64,000 bases of DNA from Sindora glabra. Its lineage: Eukaryota > Streptophyta > Magnoliopsida > Fabales > Fabaceae. The stretch's first letter is position 1. The number at the start of each line of letters is the position of its first letter. The stretch is from contig CM035226.1 of the NCBI GenBank assembly GCA_020226215.1, forward strand, positions 94,698,895 through 94,762,894, written 5' to 3'. The notes beneath the pieces are model-generated. The model was not told where the DNA came from, did no database searches, and saw nothing but the letters and a program-made list of their open reading frames with translations. Shown one piece after another: positions 31,966 to 44,695 of this stretch. A program made the translations under genes and the position numbers.

Positions 31966-34497
31966 CTAAAGCCAATCATCCATGTATCTAATACCTATGG
32001 ATCTCATATGACTATCATGCTTTTGCTGCGTTAGGGCTTTTGTCAGTGGATCGGCGACATTATCGTCAGTCAGTATTTTGCATATCCTGACATCATTTCT
32101 GTTAACAATATCTCTTATGAGATGATAGCGTCGGAGTATATGTTTGGATTTCTGGTGAGATCTAGGTTCCTTAGCTTGCGCAATGGCTCCATTATTGTCA
32201 CAATAGAGCTCTACTGGGTCAGCAATGCTAGGAACAACTCCAAGTTCATTGATGAACTTTTTAATCCAAACAGCCTCTTTTGCGGCATCTGATGCTGCAA
32301 TGTATTCAGCTTCTGTTGTAGAATCAACCACTATCCCTTGCTTTGAACTCTTCCAGGTCACAGCGCCACCATTAAGGCAAAATACATAACCTGACTGCGA
32401 TCTGAAGTCATCTTTATCGGTTTGAAAGCTAGTATCAATGTAACCATTTACAATGAGCTCTTCCTCACCTCCATAAATTAAAAACATGTCTTTAGTTCTT
32501 CTTAAGTACTTAAGAATATTCTTGACAGCTGTCCAGTGACTTTCACCAGGATCTAATTGGTATCTGCTCGTCATGCTTAAAGCATACGAAACATCAGGAT
32601 GAGTACATAACATAGCATACATGATAGACCCAATCGCAGATGCATAAGGGATCTTACTCATGCGCTGTCTCTCATACTCTGTGGAAGGATATTGAGTTCT
32701 TGAGAGACTTATGCCATGTGACATCGGCAAGAATCCTCTTTTAGAATCTTGCATGCTAAACCTTTTTAGCACCTTGTCGATGTATGTACTCTGACTTAGG
32801 CCAAGCGATTTTCTCGATCTATCTCTATAGATCTTGATACCTAATACATAGGAGGCCTCACCTAAGTCTTTCATAGAAAAACAATTTCCTAACCAAGTTT
32901 TTACAGACTGTAGTGTAGGAATGTCATTTCCAATGAGTAATATGTTATCTACATACAACACCAGAAAGACTATTGTGCTCCCACTAACCTTCTTGTATAC
33001 ACAGGGTTCATCTTCATTTTTTATGAAACTAAACTTTTTGATTGCATCATCGAAACGAAGATTCCAACTCCAAGAAGCTTGCTTCAACCTATAAATGGAT
33101 CATTGCAATTTGCAAACTTTTCCAGCATTTTCAGGATTTACAAAACCTTCAGGTTGTGTCATGTACACATCCTCAAGAAGATTTCCATTAAGGAAAGCAG
33201 TTTTGACATCCATTTGCCAGATTTCATAATCATAATATGCTGCTATAGCTAGAAGAATCCTGATGGATTTAAGCATGACAACTGGAGAAAAAGTCTCATC
33301 ATAGTCAATACCATGGATTTGTTTGAAACCTTTTGCAACCAATCGTCCCTTAAAGGTACACACATTACCATCCATGTCAGTTTTCTTTTTGAAAACCCAT
33401 TTGCACCCAATGAGTTTTACCCCTTCAGGTGTATCAACCAAAGTCCAAACTTGGTTTGAATACATGGAGTCCATCTCTGATTTCATAGCTTCTAGCCATT
33501 TCTCAGAATCTGGTCCCATCATAGCCTCTTGGTAGGTTGTGGGCTCATCTTGGTCCATGAGCAACACATCACCGTGATGAGTCACGAGAAAACCATATCT
33601 CTCGGGCTCACGACGTATCCTACTAGATCTACGTGGGTTCTGTGTTACATGAGCAAGTTCTTCCACAACTATTTGTGGAACCGGCTCAAGTTCCATCTTA
33701 AGTTCAATGTTTTCTCGTTGATCTTGAATTTCTTCAAGTTCTATTCTTCTCCCACTGATTCTTTTAGAGATAAATTCTCTCTTTAGAAAAATACCAGTTC
33801 GAGCAATAAACACTTTTTGCTCGGTTGAATTATAGAAATAATATCCTTTTGTTTCCTTAGGATATCCAACGAAAAAATATTTATCAGATTTAGGTCCAAG
33901 TTTATCAGAAGCTTGACGTCTTACGTAAGCTTCGCAGCCCCAAATCTTCATAAAAGATAAACTAGGACGTTTCCCAGTCCATATCTCATATGGTGTCTTT
34001 TGAACTGATTTTGACGGAACATGATTTAGTGTGAAAGTTGCAGTCTCTAGAGCATGTCCCCAGAAGAAATTTGGAAGGTCATCCTGACTCATCATTGACC
34101 GAACCATGTCTAACAAAGTTTGATTCCTCCTTTCAGAAATACTATTCCATTGAGGTGTTCCTGATGGAGTGAGTTGTGATACAATGCCACACTCCTTTAG
34201 ATGATTAAAGAACTCTCGGTCTAAGTATTCACCACCTCGATCTGATCGAAGTGCTTTAATACTTTTACCAAGTTAGTTTTGTACTTCATTTTTGAACTCT
34301 TTGAACTTTTCAAAAGATTTAGACTTGTGTTTCATAAGAAACACGTAACCATATCTACTAAAATCATCAGTAAAAGTAATGAAATACTGATAACCTCCTT
34401 TAGCTTGTGTGTTTAAAGGTCCACATACATCACTATGTATAAGGCCTAATAAATCAATAGCCCTTTCACCTTTCCCAGTAAAAGGGGCTTTAGTCAT
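31966..34497 (-). pseudogene. Copia pol: integrase, RT, RNase H
   Basis: One minus-strand frame from 34497 to 31966, interrupted by TAA at 34273-34275 and TGA at 33100-33102. The integrase core has HSDVCGP and TDDFSRYGY, with the catalytic glutamate in the SERRN stretch. RT follows with WVFKKKTDMDG, RLVAKGFKQ, DETFSPVV, QMDVKTAFLNG and then FLVLYVDNILLIGND. The usual YVDD is YVDN here, a loss of a catalytic aspartate at about residue 48 of the last open stretch. RNase H has TEAEYIAAS, ELYCDNNGAI and ADPLTKAL. In life it would copy and integrate the element. Upstream gag and protease are absent. Confidence 0.95.
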
Positions 34498-34507
34498 CTT
34501 ACCTAAT

Positions 34508-35372
34508 AAACAGCATAATCAAATCATAACTCCATGAACAAGTTCACCCAAGCTGAGCACAAGGGTTTAGTGTGAAAACATTACAAAATCAGAAGAAAAC
34601 CAGAAAATAGAGAGGGAATTCAAACAATTCATGAAGATCTACAAATTCCTTGCTTGAATCTTCAATTCCTTGCTCGAATCCACATTAGAAGGTGCCCTTG
34701 GTGAGTTTGGGTCTCTCCTAGGGTTTCTCCTAGCAGCTCTCCTTGTTAATTTTCGATTTCTCCTCTTCTTTTTTTTATTCAAAATTTCGCACAAAACTTA
34801 TATTGGTGATGTACACAGGGTCCAACACGGCCCGTGTTGTACCCCGTGTTTCTCAGCGAAAGTTGAGCAGCACGATACACGTTGTGCGACACGTCCCGTG
34901 TTCTTCTCCGAAGTGTCAAGCAGTAATGTACACGGGGTATGACACGGCCCATGTTGTACCTCGTGTTCTTCAACGAAGGCTGATCAGCATGTTACACAGG
35001 GTGTGACACTCCCCGTGTTTACCTCAGAACTGCAGGGCAGTATGATACATGGGGTATAACACGGCTCGTGTTTACCCCCGTGTTCTTCTCTGAGCTGTTC
35101 AGTGAAGCCTCGAAGCATTCCAGAAGGATACACGGCCTTCAACACGGGGTTCCCATACCCCGTGTTCTTTGCCAGGTAAGCAAATTTACTTCGATTCTCC
35201 ATAATTCGCATAGTTTTGCCTCCGAATCCTTTTCTAATGCCCATATGTGTCCTTTCAAAGCCTAAAAATAAAATATCGAGCATCTAAGTATCTTTTTCAA
35301 TCAATTTGCACAAAATACTAAGTAAATAAGTGATGAAACTCATGGAATTTATGTGCAATTGTGCATTTGTCA
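34508..35372 (-). mobile_element. G-family LTR fragment
   Basis: 865 bp matching the right part of the G LTRs (plus strand), starting at AACAGCATAATCAAATC and ending GTGCATTTGTCA. It lacks the first ~570 bases and has an internal deletion near 34529. Its left edge is the break point with copia B. It carries six dyad units (34811-35168), two more than the G element, and the TATA-like box near 34796-34806. Confidence 0.88.
34811..35168 (-). repeat. Dyad array in G LTR fragment
   Basis: Six CACGGGG-type units, including GGTATGACACGGCCCATG and the compact CACGGGGTTCCCATACCCCG final unit. Individual units have C-to-T changes (ACATGGGG, CCCATG). Confidence 0.85.
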
Positions 35373-38334
35373 CATATGATATGAATGATAATTGTTTTGG
35401 AACTATAAATTAAGTTGAATTATGTGTGGCCATACACCAAGGTATGGTATTGCTATGATAGAAAATAAAATTTGATCTATAATATGATAAAAAAAATTGA
35501 ATGTGACTTGAATTATGAGAAAGTGTGATGAGGAAAGTGTGAAATACTGTGTCTTATCAATTGACATCAGTTTATGAAGGGATAAGATAGACCCTTGAGT
35601 GACAAGCTTAGAGTTTATGAAGGGATAAGAATAACTAGGGAGGCATAATGAGGTTTGATTGCTATTTGCAAAAAGAGAAAATTATTTTTGTATGTTTATA
35701 TGTTATTATTTGGTAAATTGATAATGTTATTGTGATGAATTATGTCATAAAAGCTTGTAAGACTTTGATATTATCTATAGGACTTAAAGATTGATATTAA
35801 CCTATTCAAAATATAAATATAAGTTATCAGAACTAAGAAATTTACTTGCTTTTCCTTATTTTGTTACTATAAATATGATGCTATAAAATGTGTATAGCTG
35901 CATGTGTACATGAGAGTAAGAATAGTGATAAGCTTAGATGATTATGAACAAATGAGTTATTACTAATAGATTTCATGTTAGGGATTTCATAAGAGTAAAT
36001 CTAGTTAGTAAGTCATATCTATTAGTTTAGCAAAGCATTTACTCAGTAAGCCCCTGACTTAACCTTTTTGGTGTTGTCTTTGCAAATGTCATATTTGAGT
36101 TTCCTCCATTACCATCTCAAAGTTAAGCTCATGGGAGACTATAGGTATCACTTAGGCAATATCAAATATTTGATATAAATATTTATAGGTCCTCATTTGC
36201 ATTAAGTGATAATGGAAAAGGCTGGTACCTACTCCTTTTGTTAATTAGATTTTACCTTAACTAAATAAAATGTCATCTTTTACTTTATTTTGACTTGATC
36301 TTGCTTTGTAAACGATTCTTCACTGCTTATGGTGCAAGATCTTAGTCCTTACCATAGTGTGAGTTTTGTTGATCTCTTAAATTAAAGTTAATGGAAATAT
36401 TGTCCTTAAAGATCCTTTTACATGGAGATATTTTTATTTCTAAATTTCTTTATAAAAGTTCTTACTATTGCAGATCTACTCTTCTAAATTCATCTTCCAA
36501 GTCCATTTAGAAGATTTTGAATTGATTTAAATGATGAAGACTAGATCTATCTAGTTGAAGGGATTTTCTTTAACGATACTTGATGGATATATTAAAGTTT
36601 TTAGTTTCTATATAACTATAGTATTTGTCATATAAATCTAGCATTTACTGCTATTGCCTATTTTGATAGGCTATCCTATTATGTATTTCTTTATGTTGTA
36701 ATTTGAGCATTTTTCCTTATTATTAAATGCTTTCTCTTGGCAAAAATATTTATTTATGATAACATCAATTATCAATTGTATACCATTTAAAGTAGTTTAT
36801 GGAAAGAATCCTAATAGTTTGAAGAATTTGTTCTTTTAACTATCGAGCATCAATATAGGTGTGATTACAAAGAAATGACAGAGTATCAAGCTCTACAAAT
36901 TAGTAACATAGAAAAAGAAAAAGAAAATCTAAAGTGCCAACTTTAAACTAGCAAAAGTAGAAAGTTTGATGGAGTCATAAATTATGACTTGGTGTACGGT
37001 TGACATTGACAGTTTGTTTCTAGCTATAAATCCTTATAAGCTTAAGCTTAGTGCTATTACTCCTATATAGATATTAGAATGAGTTAAGAGTGCTTTGATG
37101 AGTTTCTTGTTGAAAATATACAATCCTAGACATGTTTAATGTTTTTTGATCTTGTATATACTTAAATAAAATTTATAATAGACTAAATGAATAAATTTTG
37201 CTTAAGTTTTATAAGGTAGGATTCGTGTACATAGTTTACCAATTGGAGCACTAAAATATAAATAGATAGAGTGCATAATAATGCAATCATATAAATGATA
37301 TACAAGATTTGCACAAAGAAAATAAGTAGTGAGCAATTCAGCTTGGATCAACTACTTAATCTCCATCATTAGCAAAGTATCCTACAAATGAGAGTGCATC
37401 AATTGGGTTGGAAATTCACATAATCTTGATTGGCTTTTTAGGTGGATGAACTTGAAGATGATGCTATATGAAACTACTCTAAAAAAGGTAGCAATGATGG
37501 CTGCAAAGTAAAAGAGTTAGCAATGTGCTAGAATGCAGAGTGCATGCAAAAAAGCATATTCAAATGTTACTTCGGCAAAGCTAAGCCCTTTATTTATTGA
37601 AATAGAGGATATTAATAGATACTTATAGGCAATTATGGACACTACTTTCTAAGTATAGTTATAAGTGCTACCTTTTAAGAATGTGTGATAATGCTCCCAA
37701 ATAATGTAGTCCCACTGACCTATAACTGCTACATAATGGGATCATTTATTTAACTATTGAACAAACATGATCTATACTCCTTTAAATAATTCATCACATC
37801 TTCCGCTAAATACTCTATCGGTTCTTCTCAATCATCATTAAGCTATGAGTCATGTATAATAAATGCCCTTTAGTTTTGTTTTCCATGACTAAGGGAAATG
37901 AAACTAGCTAATATATTAAAAGGAATCTTTACTCTTAAAACATGTTGAGATTTCTAAGAGAGGGAACACTTGGACCCTTAAGAATTAAGGTTTCAAGGAT
38001 GAAATGATCAAATACCAAGATAATGTATGTTGAGATTTTTGAAAAGAATATTTAGGATTATAGATATTGAGGTTCCCAAGAGCTACATAGTTGAATGTCC
38101 AGATAACATGCATTAAGACTTCTATCTTTAAGATAAACCTTAACATTATTTACCAAACTATCTAAAGAAGATAAACTTGTTTTCATAATTTGTTTCAACA
38201 AATTAACCTCAACCTTAACTAAAGTTTAGACCTATTTTATGTTAAAGCTTTAATAGGATATCAAAACATTGTCATTTTGTACAAGCTATCCTTTCAATTA
38301 CGACTAGTAAGTTTGTCCTTTGCTATCAATGTCA
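35373..38334. other. Unclassified retroelement remnants
   Basis: About 3 kb with no convincing gene. The part up to about 36200 resembles a decayed gypsy LTR: GTGTGGCCATACACC, two copies of a GTTTATGAAGGGATAAGA block, and TTTACTCAGTAAGCCCCTGAC, a phrase common in chromovirus LTRs. From 36300 onwards it is AT-rich. At 36860-36990 there is a short lysine/glutamate-rich plus-strand reading. Both the boundaries and the family are uncertain. Confidence 0.4.
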
Positions 38335-39548
38335 AAGGCTGTAATGTCCCAAATTTTTAATTCTATCATTTGAATCTCTAAATTCTGAGGCTGTAGAAAT
38401 GAAGAGCACGTTTGAATTAGCTTGATGGGTGAATTTTAAGTTGAAAGGAATTAAGTGTAAGTGTAATCGAAATTTCGAAGGAAAAGGGATAGTAGGAAAA
38501 GAATTTATTTTTCTAAACAGTATAGATGATCAGAGGAGGTTAGAAAATCCTAAAAAGGGAAGTTGTCTAAGTCTGATAGTGTAAGAAATTTTAAATAGAC
38601 AGGAACCCTATGGACTAAATTGCAAAAGTACAAAATCGGGTGTGGTTGAAGTGTGAACAACCAAGAAGTTAGGATCTAATATGAATAACCAAGATTTTAG
38701 GGTGTGATATGTAATTTTATTTAGTGTGGCCAATAGACACATGACAAGTGTCCTTGCTAGAAGAAAATGGACAAGTGTCCTTAATTGAAGAAATGGCAAG
38801 AATAGCCTTACTATTGGTGAAAAAAGGACTAAATTACCCTTGGAATTGTCAAAAATGGCAAGAATACCCTTGAAGCTTCATGAAAAGTCTTCTTCCTTCT
38901 CCTTTCTTCTCAAAAGCTGTGGAAGACTCCATTAAAGCACCAAAAACGTGCAGGAGAGAGAAGGAAGAGAGAGAAATCTTCTTTTGAGTTTTTCACCCAA
39001 AAATAGTGAGATTTAGGCTTGGGGGTAGAAGGGAAGGTTGCTCTTCTCATCAAGCTCTATCCATTGGTGTGTTTAGATTGAAGAGAAGCTCAAGTTTGAT
39101 CAAGTTTGAAGAGCTCTAAGTAAGGATTTTCAAGTTGTAGTAAGAGGTAAAATTGTTCTCTTCTAAAAGCTCTTTATTGTGCTCTTTTTAGTTTCTTGAA
39201 ATCTTGATGTTGGTGTGGTCAAAGGTGGTTGACCATGGAGTTTTGGATGATTTGAACATGTTTAATGGTGTTAGAGATGTTGTTATGTTGATCTATGGCT
39301 TTGGTTTGGTATAAAAATAGCAAGAAACCATGATGTACACAGTCTAGGATTTTAGAGGCATAATGGTGCATGTGTGGATTTGGCATGATTTGTTTGGAAT
39401 TTAGTTAAAATGATAAAATTAGGATGATTCTTATGAGTTATGAAGCCTATGGAAGATGAAATTTTGAGTTATGAAAGTGTGTATGAAACTTCCCTTTTGA
39501 GAAGCCAAGGGAAGAAGGAGGTTTAGCCATGTAAATTGTGTTTTTGGA

Positions 39549-39825
39549 AGATCAGTAATGTACACGGGGTAGAACACGGCCCATGTTGTACCCCATGTTC
39601 TGTACACAGGGTAGAACACGGCCCATGTTGTACCCCATGTTCTGAACACGGGGTAGAACACGACCCATGTTCACCCCCGTGTACTTTGTCAAGTGAACAT
39701 TTTAGTTTTAATTCTCCATGGTTTGCATGGTTTTGCCTCCGGATCCTTTTCTAATGCTTTTATGTGTTATTCCAAAGCCTGAAATTAAAGTATAGAGCAT
39801 CTAAGTATGCATTCATTTAAGTGGA
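39549..39825 (-). repeat. G-type LTR piece inside LTR F
   Basis: It contains three dyad units (39556-39690, for example GTACACGGGGTAGAACACGG). Then comes sequence colinear with the G LTR end: TTTGCATGGTTTTG, CTCCGGATCCTTTTCTA and GAGCATCTAAGTAT. There are no LTR termini and no target duplication around the piece, so it looks like recombination or template switching rather than a simple insertion. Confidence 0.75.
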
Positions 39826-40080
39826 GGAAGTAAAGAATACATGAGGTTTAAGGAAAGTGATGATGTTCTAATAAGAACTATGATGTGTATTTGTATAGAC
39901 TAAAAAATGACAAGTTGGAAAGGCAAGGGGAAATTGTAAAGAAGTTTTAAGTGAGGGCAAAAGAGACATCACCATTGGAAGCTTATAAAAGGTAGCTAGC
40001 TTTATCCTTAAGCTCTGTTTTCTATTGACATGATTTTCATTATATTTTGCCATTATATGGAATGTGTATGAAATAGCTGT

Positions 40081-40440
40081 GTGCACACCCCGGGAAGACA
40101 GCCAAATACTGTGTGAGTAAGGCCTATGGCCCGAGTTATCCCCGGGATGGTAATGAAATTACTGTGTGCACACCCCGGGAAGACAGTCAAATACTGTGTG
40201 TGTAAGGCCTATGGCCCGAGTTATCCCCGGGATGGTAATGAAATTACTGTGTGCACACCTCGGGAAGACAGCCAAATATTGTGTGAGTAAGGCCTATGGC
40301 CCGAGTTATCCCCGGGATGGTAATGAAAATTGCTATGTGCGGTACCTATGGCCAGACACCTCGGGAAGACAGTGTGATACTATGTGAGTAAGGCCTATGG
40401 CCCGAGTTATCCCCGGGAAGACAGTGAATTACTGTATGAG
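40081..40440 (+). repeat. 85-bp tandem repeat in LTR F
   Basis: Units begin GTGCACACCCCGGGAAGACA at 40081, 40166 and 40251, with a fourth, degenerate unit from about 40337. Each has two CCCGGG sites (CCCCGGGAAGACAG and TTATCCCCGGGATGG) and AAGGCCTATGGCCCGAG. The array is GC-rich in an AT-rich LTR. Confidence 0.92.
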
Positions 40441-40957
40441 GCCTAGGTACGATTATCTATGGTGGCCATCTAGATATTGATATGAGTCCTTGAAGGGGCT
40501 TGTTGATTGCTATGTGTGATGCACATTTCCTACAATGGTATGGAATGAAATGATAAATGATTGATTGATTTCGAAATGTACGTTTTATTTGCTTAAGGAT
40601 CTGAATGGCTTGATGTGTTTTCATGGTAATAGCTAGCTACTGGGAAACTTTGTTTCTCATGTTTTTGTATTGTTACTAACCATTCCAGGTGATGCTTCCA
40701 AAGGTCCTCTTGACAAGGGAAAATAAGGATTTGAAGTTGTATTAAAATGTTTATATAGTTGGTGATATTGTAAGTAATGGATGTACGATTTGTAAATTTG
40801 AACTTTCTATATAATTACATGACCCTTGCCTATATTATTTGAGATGCAGAATATTCGTGGTATTGTGAGTTAGCCTAGAGTAGAAGGCAAATTAGTATGC
40901 AATAATTATCTATTAAATGAGGATTAAGGTGTTAGTTAGTGAGGAAGTTACAAAGGC

Positions 40958-41236
40958 CATATGGATAGTTAAGGTTAAATAGTAGGCCCTATAGTTTAGA
41001 TGGCTTGAGGGAGGTCATAATGAGGAGTGCACAGTTGAATCTTTCCAATGTGACCTTTAAGTAGTTTATAACTAAAACCCATTAATAAGGCCCTTTATTT
41101 AAACTACTCATTCTTTTTCCATTACCTTCTTTACATCTTCTTACAATCATTTACAAAAGTGTTTGCTCTCCTTTTTTTGCATAACTGCTAGTTTATCTCC
41201 TTCGATACCTAACTTTTCTAAATTTTCTCTACCGTC
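40958..41236 (+). promoter_or_regulatory. Upstream region of antisense PMD gene
   Basis: Non-coding sequence before the ATG at 41237. It includes AAGGCCCTTTATTTAAACTA (a TATA-like TTTATTTAAA near 41090) and a pyrimidine-rich leader (CATTCTTTTTCCATTACC). This is consistent with a plant promoter and 5' leader. Inference from composition only. Confidence 0.35.
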
Positions 41237-41737
41237 ATGACTCCTCAAGGATCATCCTCCAAAGCTTTCAAGTAACTAAAGCTAAGCAATCCATCTTTAT
41301 TGGATGCTTTTGTCTTAATTCATAAAGTATTAGTTCCATTTTCTAAATTTGAGTTATTTAAAAATAATGCCCCCATTTATTATCTAAGCCCAATCATTAT
41401 AAATGTATTTGAAACAAATGATTCCCATTTCTTTTCCTAGAAACTTATTTTAACATTTAATAAAATTCTTGCTTATCCTCGGTAGTAGAGGGTTCTAGAG
41501 TCTTCAAAAAATTTTCCCATCCTTCAAATAAATATTTGGGATGGGCAAATTGGACAAGTGCAAAGAAATAAAGGTAATGCAAAATTTAGGAACCCAAGAC
41601 CTTAATTGGCTTTCTTTCTTTTCATAAAAAGGAAATTGACCACTAGTATTGATTGTTGTAGGTTCAGCTTTAACTTTTTAGTCACCTTCAACTAACAACC
41701 TTACTTTGCCTTATGGTGTGATAGGGATCACACCTTT
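41237..41737 (+). pseudogene. Plant mobile domain gene, N-terminal part
   Basis: The plus strand opens with MTPQGSSSKAFK after ATG at 41237. After several stops it reaches NNLTLPYGVIGITPF at about 41691-41735, which matches the conserved NTF.FPYG.MTPTLFD stretch of plant mobile domain (aminotransferase-like) proteins. The gene is split by C1 at 41738 and resumes at 51741. It lies antisense to, and 3' of, the Tat/Ogre-like pol at 53950-63900. Function in elements is not established; cellular relatives act in silencing and genome stability. Confidence 0.6.
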
Positions 41738-43315
41738 TGTCACAACTCATCTTGATCATGATCGGCGTGAATCCTAATACTTAATTTCCACAAGCCTAAC
41801 AATTTTCACTCTTTCTATTTAATGAGAGTTTCCAAATTCTAAGGGGACTTGAAAATTTATTTTAAAATTTTTATGAAAAAACAAATAGAGTCTCTCCTAT
41901 TTTTAAACACTTCTCGAAGGCTACATGCCTTATATTATTAAAACCTATAATATGTTCAAATACAATAACATCATCAACATATACATAATTACTATATAGT
42001 TTTAAATTTATACATAATTAAACAACTTAGCACATCTAATGCTACATCAACAATATCTTTATTTTAAATGCTAATCTAATCTAAAAAGAAAACCCCAACT
42101 ATAATCCTTTAGCAAGGCGATCTTTACTTTCCATAGATGCTATAAGACTCAAATCTTAACTTGAAAATGTTGAAAATAAAATGGAATGAGTTATGAGAAC
42201 TTAGTGAGTATACATCTACCACTATCTCGAGGGAGATCAATTTTACATATAATAATCATAAGTTAATCATGTAATAAATAGAAACTATTAAAAAACCCAT
42301 TTCTTGTATTTTTAAAATCTATGAAACCAAGCCTTGAAATAGGAGTTCTCTTGCATATGACTTAAAGTTCTGATCTCATATCATGATTCATGGAAATCAC
42401 AACTATTTCATAATATGCAATATTGCTATTATATCATATACTACTCATTCTAGTTAAACAACACAATCACAAATAACCATTAAGGCCTAAATATAATCAA
42501 ATCATCACAGTCACATTATGTCTTTACAATCATGTCAAATAGTGATATCCAATCATAAGCAAAGTTCTAATATCACATCAAATTACACATTCAATTATAA
42601 AAAACAAATATGTAGCTACTTTCGACTTTTTAGTCAATCATATATTTTTCTCAACTATTTGCCGAGAATTTTTCCCATCCGACCATTAAATCAATCTTAT
42701 ATCCTTCATGATTGCTTGGTAGAAATTTCTAATCTGACTTTTAGAGCATTATTTTGATATAATTCATAGTTTCTAATACCATTTCTCTAATATAGTTCAT
42801 AATTTTCAATGCCATCCATGGCAAAATGCGCATATAGTATATACATGAGAGTTTAACTTTCAAATCATAATTTACACTATAATTTCTAGCATACAAGTAA
42901 TAGAGAGCTTAACCAGAAGCATTTGGTAATCATTAATAACATTACCATGCATCTACTGGGCACTCTATTCAATTTTCATTCTCTTAAACATTTAATAATA
43001 TTTATACTACGAAACTAAGTTTATGCATGAATACAGTTATTTAACCACAAATATAAAAATTTATACTATCAATAAGAAAAATATAATTTACAACATTAAA
43101 GTCATTTTTTATTGAAATAAAATATATGGTGATATACTCATCTAGTATCATTGATCCACCTTTGAAGGTTTCAAAGCATCCATATATATCATTTCAAAAT
43201 TTCCTCCTTAGAAGATCATTAATCATTGAAAATAGATATCCCTTTGCTAGAAAATATAGGGGCGAGGTGCCTCTGTTCATGCCTAAGTTTATAGCTCCTT
43301 ACACCATGGAGGTTT
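41738..43315 (-). repeat. C1 left LTR, first part
   Basis: Matches 49063-50655 of the right LTR, for example AATTCTAAGGGGACTTGAAA and GGCGATCTTTACTTTCCATA. AT-rich, no coding. It is broken after CACCATGGAGGTTT by solo LTR B. Confidence 0.88.
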
Positions 43316-44689
43316 TGTTGGGATCGGGAGCCATACGAGCGCAGCGGAATAAACCGATCCCAGCCAACAGATCCATACAAAATGTTAAATTAGAATGTAG
43401 GATTCAGGTTATACCTTTATATGATTCCAGATTTTGTTTGTTGATCACCTTTTCGACTTCCTTTCACTCAAAGACTCCAAGGTATCCACACGAACCAGTA
43501 GATCACCAATGAACGTCCTCACGATCACTGGTTGGAATTTGTCTCCTTAGCCTCGTAGTGCTAGCTACGTCTCTTCAAGGATTATGGTCAAGGAAAGGTG
43601 CTAGGATTTTTCTATGCTGTATGGGATGCGTGAATAATGAATCAACCTTATTATTACCCAACAAGCCTATTTAAATAGGAGCATAGAAAATCCTAACTAA
43701 TTTGGGCTTTGGTCAATGTATAATTATAGGCTTATTATTGGGCCTTATAATTATAATATAGAATTCCCAAGTATTAAGCCCAAACAATTTGGTCCATTAA
43801 TTCCAAATCCACTAGGCTCTAAGTGTGTGACCCTTTAGGCTCTCATTATATTAGCAATAATCATTAATCATATTAATGATCATAAACAATAAGCGGTGTC
43901 TAGTAACACATCATTGTTACCCAAGTGATGAGAAAGTCGGTGATTCGACTGAACCTTTATATATGATCGTCATCTATATCCTTTTGTCCTAAACATCTAG
44001 ATTGAGCACGAGACATGGATCGTGTCATTCCCGTATAGTCCAATCTCGAGGTTTCTTGATCCCTAAGTAAGCTGACTGAAGTAAATGTAATTGACATCCC
44101 CTGTCAATTCATTTGAGCATGGCCATGCATTTTCTCAACTTTACTTAATCAAGGGGCCCACAGATGTTACTCTTGTTATATAGGAGGGAAAAATTCCATC
44201 TTGATCTCACAAACCCCTCCGTATGATATGTGACATATCCAATAACTACCCTTGTATTCACTCAAGCATGAGTGACAGAATAGTATCAAAATATGAAACT
44301 CACATATAGGGAACCTTGGTGATCTTAGGTCAAAGGACCATAATAATAATGATCACTAAGAATCACTCATGACACTCATATAACAATCCATATAGTGTTC
44401 TTAGGATGAGTCGGTCCAGTATACAAGTTCTCTAACTTGTACTCATGTGTAAGCTTAATATCTCATATAAGTCACTACACATGCTAGTCTTAACATATCA
44501 AAGCAACCTAATCCATAATAATATATGATTAAGGACATTTAAGAATATAATTATTCTAAGGTTATTATCATCATTAAATATATTACGCAGATAATATATA
44601 TAAATATAATAATTAGAATTGCTATTAAAATAACATGATTCAAAATTACAATCATCAATATGATTAGTTTTAGGGCATATACACTAACA
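43316..44689 (-). mobile_element. B solo LTR in C1
   Basis: 1374 bp, TGTTGGGATCGG to ACACTAACA on the plus strand, matching the copia B 3' LTR at 30461. The flanks are GGTTT (43311-43315) and GGCTT (44690-44694), a target duplication with one transition. The TATA-like CTATTTAAATAGG is kept (about 43668-43680). It inserted within the target duplication of A2. Confidence 0.9.
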
Positions 44690-44695
44690 GGCTTT

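Larger units (their letters stand above)
30461..34507 (-). mobile_element. Truncated Ty1/copia element (family B)
   Basis: 3' LTR (30461-31951), polypurine tract, and pol with integrase core, RT and RNase H on the minus strand. Gag, protease, the start of integrase and the 5' LTR are missing: the sequence changes abruptly at 34507 to a G-family LTR fragment. Pol is one frame with two in-frame stops, so it is much younger than the surrounding gypsy pol remnants. Confidence 0.92.
38340..40952 (+). mobile_element. F: 2.6-kb solo LTR
   Basis: Starts TGTAATGTCCC and ends GAGGAAGTTACA, with perfect 5-bp duplications AAGGC (38335-38339, 40953-40957). No coding. The TGTAATGTCCC start is typical of plant chromovirus LTRs. 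It contains a captured G-type LTR piece (about 39549-39825) and an 85-bp tandem array (40081-40440). Reading frames across these arrays are not genes. Confidence 0.88.

Noticed and set aside
40166..40387. A 73-codon frame with repeating motif in LTR F.
   Set aside because: It is the translation of the 85-bp tandem repeat, lies in a non-coding LTR, and shows no codon pattern or family match.
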